Origin: Urechis unicinctus
Taxonomy: Eukaryota > Annelida > Polychaeta > Xenopneusta > Urechidae
Length of the DNA: 64,000 nt
NCBI GenBank assembly: GCA_034190875.2
Contig: CM067354.1
Coordinates: 3,826,815-3,890,814, forward strand
Reading direction: 5' to 3'
Shown here one piece after another: positions 60,661 to 64,000 of this stretch. How positions within the stretch are numbered: the first letter of the stretch is position 1; each line of letters begins with the position of its first letter. The notes under the pieces are model-generated. The model was not told the DNA's origin and made no database searches. It saw nothing but the letters and a program-made list of their open reading frames with translations. The position numbers and the translations under genes were made by a program.

Positions 60661-63600
60661 TTAGTTCCTGGGGCCTCCTGGGACATTGCCACCAGCTGGT
60701 CTGAAACCTTGAGTACCTGCCATGGGCTGTGTCACTTGAAGACCTGGGATGTTGGCCATATCCTGCATAACAAACAGTAACCCAGCGATGAAATATGAAT
60801 ACCTACAAACTATTTTTTAAAGTACATCAGATTATATACCATAAAATATTTCAAATAGGTTTTTTTTTTAAAACTAAACATGTACACAGTAAGCTTACTC
60901 ATCGATTCCAAACCATCTCCTACAAACACTACCAGTACAGTGGCTAACTAATTTAGCAATTATCAACGAAATCATCCAAAACTTATATATTGAAGGAGGT
61001 ATTGGAAACTGACCAGCATCTTCAACATCTCCTTGGTGTCGGCATCAACTTCCAGAATGTCATTCTCAATAGCTGAAGTCTGCGAACACAAGGTAATATT
61101 ATACAGTGATTTTTTTTTTAATATTTGGAATATGTACTAAGCAAAAATAGTGTCATCCATTTGTTACGTTATAAACATTTGGTTCTAGGAATTTTTTTTA
61201 CATCAGTGGACCAAAACTTAACAGCCTCAAGACAACAGAAATGTGAATTTAAAATTATACAGAAATAAATGCAAGATAGTCTTATCAACAAAAAGCTTCT
61301 GGTGAGAGATGAAGTGAATCATTTGACCAAGTTACACTTTCAGTCTGCAAGCCTCATAACAACTATAAGTGGCCACATTAGCACAGGTGCGGTAAACACA
61401 TTAATATCAAATTTCAGTCTTAAGATAAAACGATGGAAAAATAGCCTCAATTGTAACTACTACCACATGGTGGTCCTATGAGGTTTTTTTTTTTTGGCAG
61501 CGATAATTATTGAATATATAAATAAATTGTTTAGTTAATGGGAGGTTTAAGTAATTTAATAAGTACTTCTGATTTACAGTAATTTGTCAAATCTTATAGG
61601 GAAATACATATATATCAAACGCTTACACATGGACAGTTAAACAGAAACTATTTGATCTCCAATGGTTGTAATAAGAGAAGTTACAACAAAGCTGCCGATG
61701 CACACCCCACTTCATATCCTAACCATTTTATTGTTCTATGATGTTTTGCTGAAATGAGGATTCATGTGTAAAGACTTCGGGCACTTCTCACCTATGACCC
61801 CTGAACACCAGTACCAATGGTTCCACTGGTCGTCGAGAAACTTGGCAGGTATATCAGACCAGTTTTAACAGGAGAAATTGTGAAAAATCAGGCTGTCAGG
61901 TTCGTCAAACAAATACCACTGCCTGGCAGGTAATTGGAAGAGGTGGGTAGCAATTGGAAACAGGGATATAACATAAAATAACTCAAATATAGGACAACAC
62001 TAGAAGTATTCACTATATATTGTTCCTGCCTCAGTAATTATCTATGTATTGTGGAGGAGGGTTGTAATTTTACCACAAGGGAGCAGCAGGTGTATTATGT
62101 CATGGGAGACGTTGTAAAATCATAGCTAGCTACCTCAGGCACAAAGTTGTCTCTCCTCTCCCTCTCCTCTTCCTGCAACTTGATGGAGATACCTCGGACA
62201 GGACCCTTCTGGATACGCTTCATGAGATGGGTAACAAACCTACAGATTCATATCAAGTTTCATTATACTATTTTCATGTCCAAACCTATACATTCATATC
62301 AAGTCTCACTTCACTATTATGTTCCAAGCTGACTTAGAAGTGAACAAATGCTCAAGCAATTGGAGATTTATATCCAAAGGCTGAATTATAATAGGCAAGG
62401 AATTGGGCAATGATGGTAAATAAGGTTACAATCAGGTCTTTCTAAGAAGCAGAGGCACCATTATCGCCATTATCCATACATCGTAGGACGTCTACTTTCT
62501 ACCATGTTCGATCCCAACATAATGCACAAATTCACAATTAAAACCAGATACCTTGAAGGTAGAAAAGCGGGCGAGTTATTTGGTTTCATTGCATGTTTTG
62601 ATGGTAATGAACGATGTGCACTTATAATCACAAATGGATATATTCAGCCGACATGGACTACCATTACGATTGCAGTCATGGTGGCAACACCCATGAGCAT
62701 ATGTCAACATGCTTATCTTTAAAACAAGGCGGTAGTGGCTGTGCGCAGGCTAACTCTGGACTATTTCAAACACAACAGTTAATGTAGCATGGTGCACACC
62801 TTGTAAACCGACAGCAGACAAATACCATGTGACCTTATTTACCATAATGGTGGACATCGCATCTGGATTACTCGGAAATCTAAATCAATTGGTATTTCCC
62901 TAAAGAAATGCATCGATCGGGGGTAAGCTTTAGGCGCGGTCCCATATATTTGTTCACAGGCTCTTGATATATGTTGTCTTCTAGAATATAAATCCCAAGG
63001 CCCCTTCAAAACATATTACCCATTTGCGCGGAAATTAAAGATTCAGGACGCTATGCAAAAATATCACTGTCCGGACGGGGCTAAGGCATCATGTATTTTC
63101 AAGGTAGTCACAATAGCAGTAATTTGTGAAAAAATAAAATGCATTACACACCCAGCAATCTTGTTCTTCAGCTTCTTGCTAGGAATGATGGCAATCTCCT
63201 CACATATTCTCTTGTTGGTGTGGAAGTCAAGGGTCAGTCGAGTGTAGTATTTCTCGATGATGACACGAGATGCCTTCTTAATCGTCTTGGTCCTGACACG
63301 ACCCTGTTCACATGTAACAGCATTTTAGTAGCTCTTAATTCCAATCACGGTGACAAATTATTGCAAATAATACATCGGAGAAACGAGTCTTGTCAAATTT
63401 TCTACAACTCAATTACCTAACGTTATTAAGGTGCATATGTTGTCAAAAATACATAATTTGCTGAATTGCTACTGGCTAAAAGCTTAGTATTAGCATCTAT
63501 CGGCAAGACTTCCTTAGGCCTGATACGCCAAAATATGTCAGACACTCGTAACTTTCTCGTTTCAACATGTATCAATTGAGCACTTTCAAACTCTCTGAAT

Positions 63601-63717
63601 GGGCTAATCGTTATCAAATTATACCGATATAACTGATGGTTAAACTATGTAGTCAGATGGTAAACGATATGTCGATGATAAAACAGATTTACAAAGCGAT
63701 CATAATATACATACCAT
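60661..63717 (-). CDS. RPS17: Small ribosomal subunit protein eS17
   Basis: Five exons: 63717-63715 (ATG only), 63303-63152, 62239-62134, 61079-61014 and 60762-60661. Phases agree, giving 142 residues. The protein opens [20 protein letters not shown] and runs through the family core ([59 protein letters not shown]). It is a 40S subunit component. The C-terminal tail ([25 protein letters not shown]) is Gly/Pro-rich and ends seven residues later than the human 135-residue protein. A coding first exon with only the start codon is typical of ribosomal protein genes. A pyrimidine tract, CTTCCTTTTCC (63747-63737), just upstream fits the 5' TOP element that ties translation to growth signals. No snoRNA was found in its introns. 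Confidence 0.97.
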
Positions 63718-64000
63718 CTTTGCAGTTGTCTTGACCGGAAAAGGAAGTTGGTTGAAGCCGGAGGTGAATGCTTTGACGAATTCTGATTCGCTATTTAGTT
63801 GGCGGATATAAATTGTTTGTAAACAAACCCATGTGCTGGATATAATCAATGACATTCGAGGTTTCGTCCACATAAAGTTGTATAGATTTCTGTTTGCTGG
63901 TTAATAAATATGCCCTAGAGCATCGCATCTGCAAATTGATTGTCCTTTATTTCATATAATGACGGCCAATAGGAGTTAAAATTGGGAGAGTCAAGTTATC
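63718..64000 (-). promoter_or_regulatory. RPS17: eS17 leader and promoter region
   Basis: Directly upstream of the eS17 ATG. The TOP-like tract at 63737-63747 probably marks the transcription start. No TATA box stands at the expected distance, as is usual for ribosomal protein genes. The rest is unremarkable to the window edge. Confidence 0.6.

Overview
This is a stretch of an animal nuclear genome. Its genes have many introns with GT..AG ends, it is dense in minisatellites, and the proteins look lophotrochozoan. A marine mollusc is my best guess, made on general character only and not on a diagnostic marker. No reverse transcriptase, transposase, capsid or envelope reading frame was recognised, and no tRNA or rRNA gene was seen.

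Genes in order: (1) 201-14029 (-), the 5' part of an ADAMTS metalloprotease gene (signal peptide, propeptide, furin site, first residues of the catalytic domain), which runs off the left edge. (2) 23583-25062 (-), a two-exon, 434-residue acidic protein I do not recognise, with two SUMO-consensus sites. (3) 32872-36357 (-), a five-exon SAXO (stabiliser of axonemal microtubules) gene with an internal 603-bp tandem duplication. (4) 39404-52345 (+), a complete 20-exon EFL1 gene (ribosome-maturation GTPase). (5) 58625-59530 (+), a single-coding-exon DUF829/TMEM53-like hydrolase-fold protein with a mitochondrial-looking N-terminus. (6) 60661-63717 (-), a complete five-exon ribosomal protein eS17 gene whose first coding exon holds only the ATG. 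Exon joins for genes 1-4 and 6 were worked out by hand, and all reading phases agree.

SAXO and EFL1 stand head to head, as SAXO2 and EFL1 do in human 15q25.2, and eS17 (RPS17) lies in the same human band. The window therefore looks like a very old conserved gene neighbourhood. EFL1 (release of eIF6 from 60S) and eS17 (a 40S protein) both serve the ribosome. SAXO serves cilia, and ADAMTS serves the extracellular matrix.

The ADAMTS introns and the 14-20 kb intergenic region are packed with tandem arrays (units of 20-48 bp) and homopolymer C or G runs. The most unusual signal is a family of very small (about 50-70 bp) palindromic insertions. They have TA..TA ends, a conserved core GGTAATATAAATATATACC, and, for four copies, exact 9-bp target-site duplications (19.3, 28.7, 53.0, 53.9 and 56.8 kb, plus weaker copies at 28.05 and 44.7 kb). 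Other fold-back insertions lie at 53.5, 57.2 and 58.1 kb.
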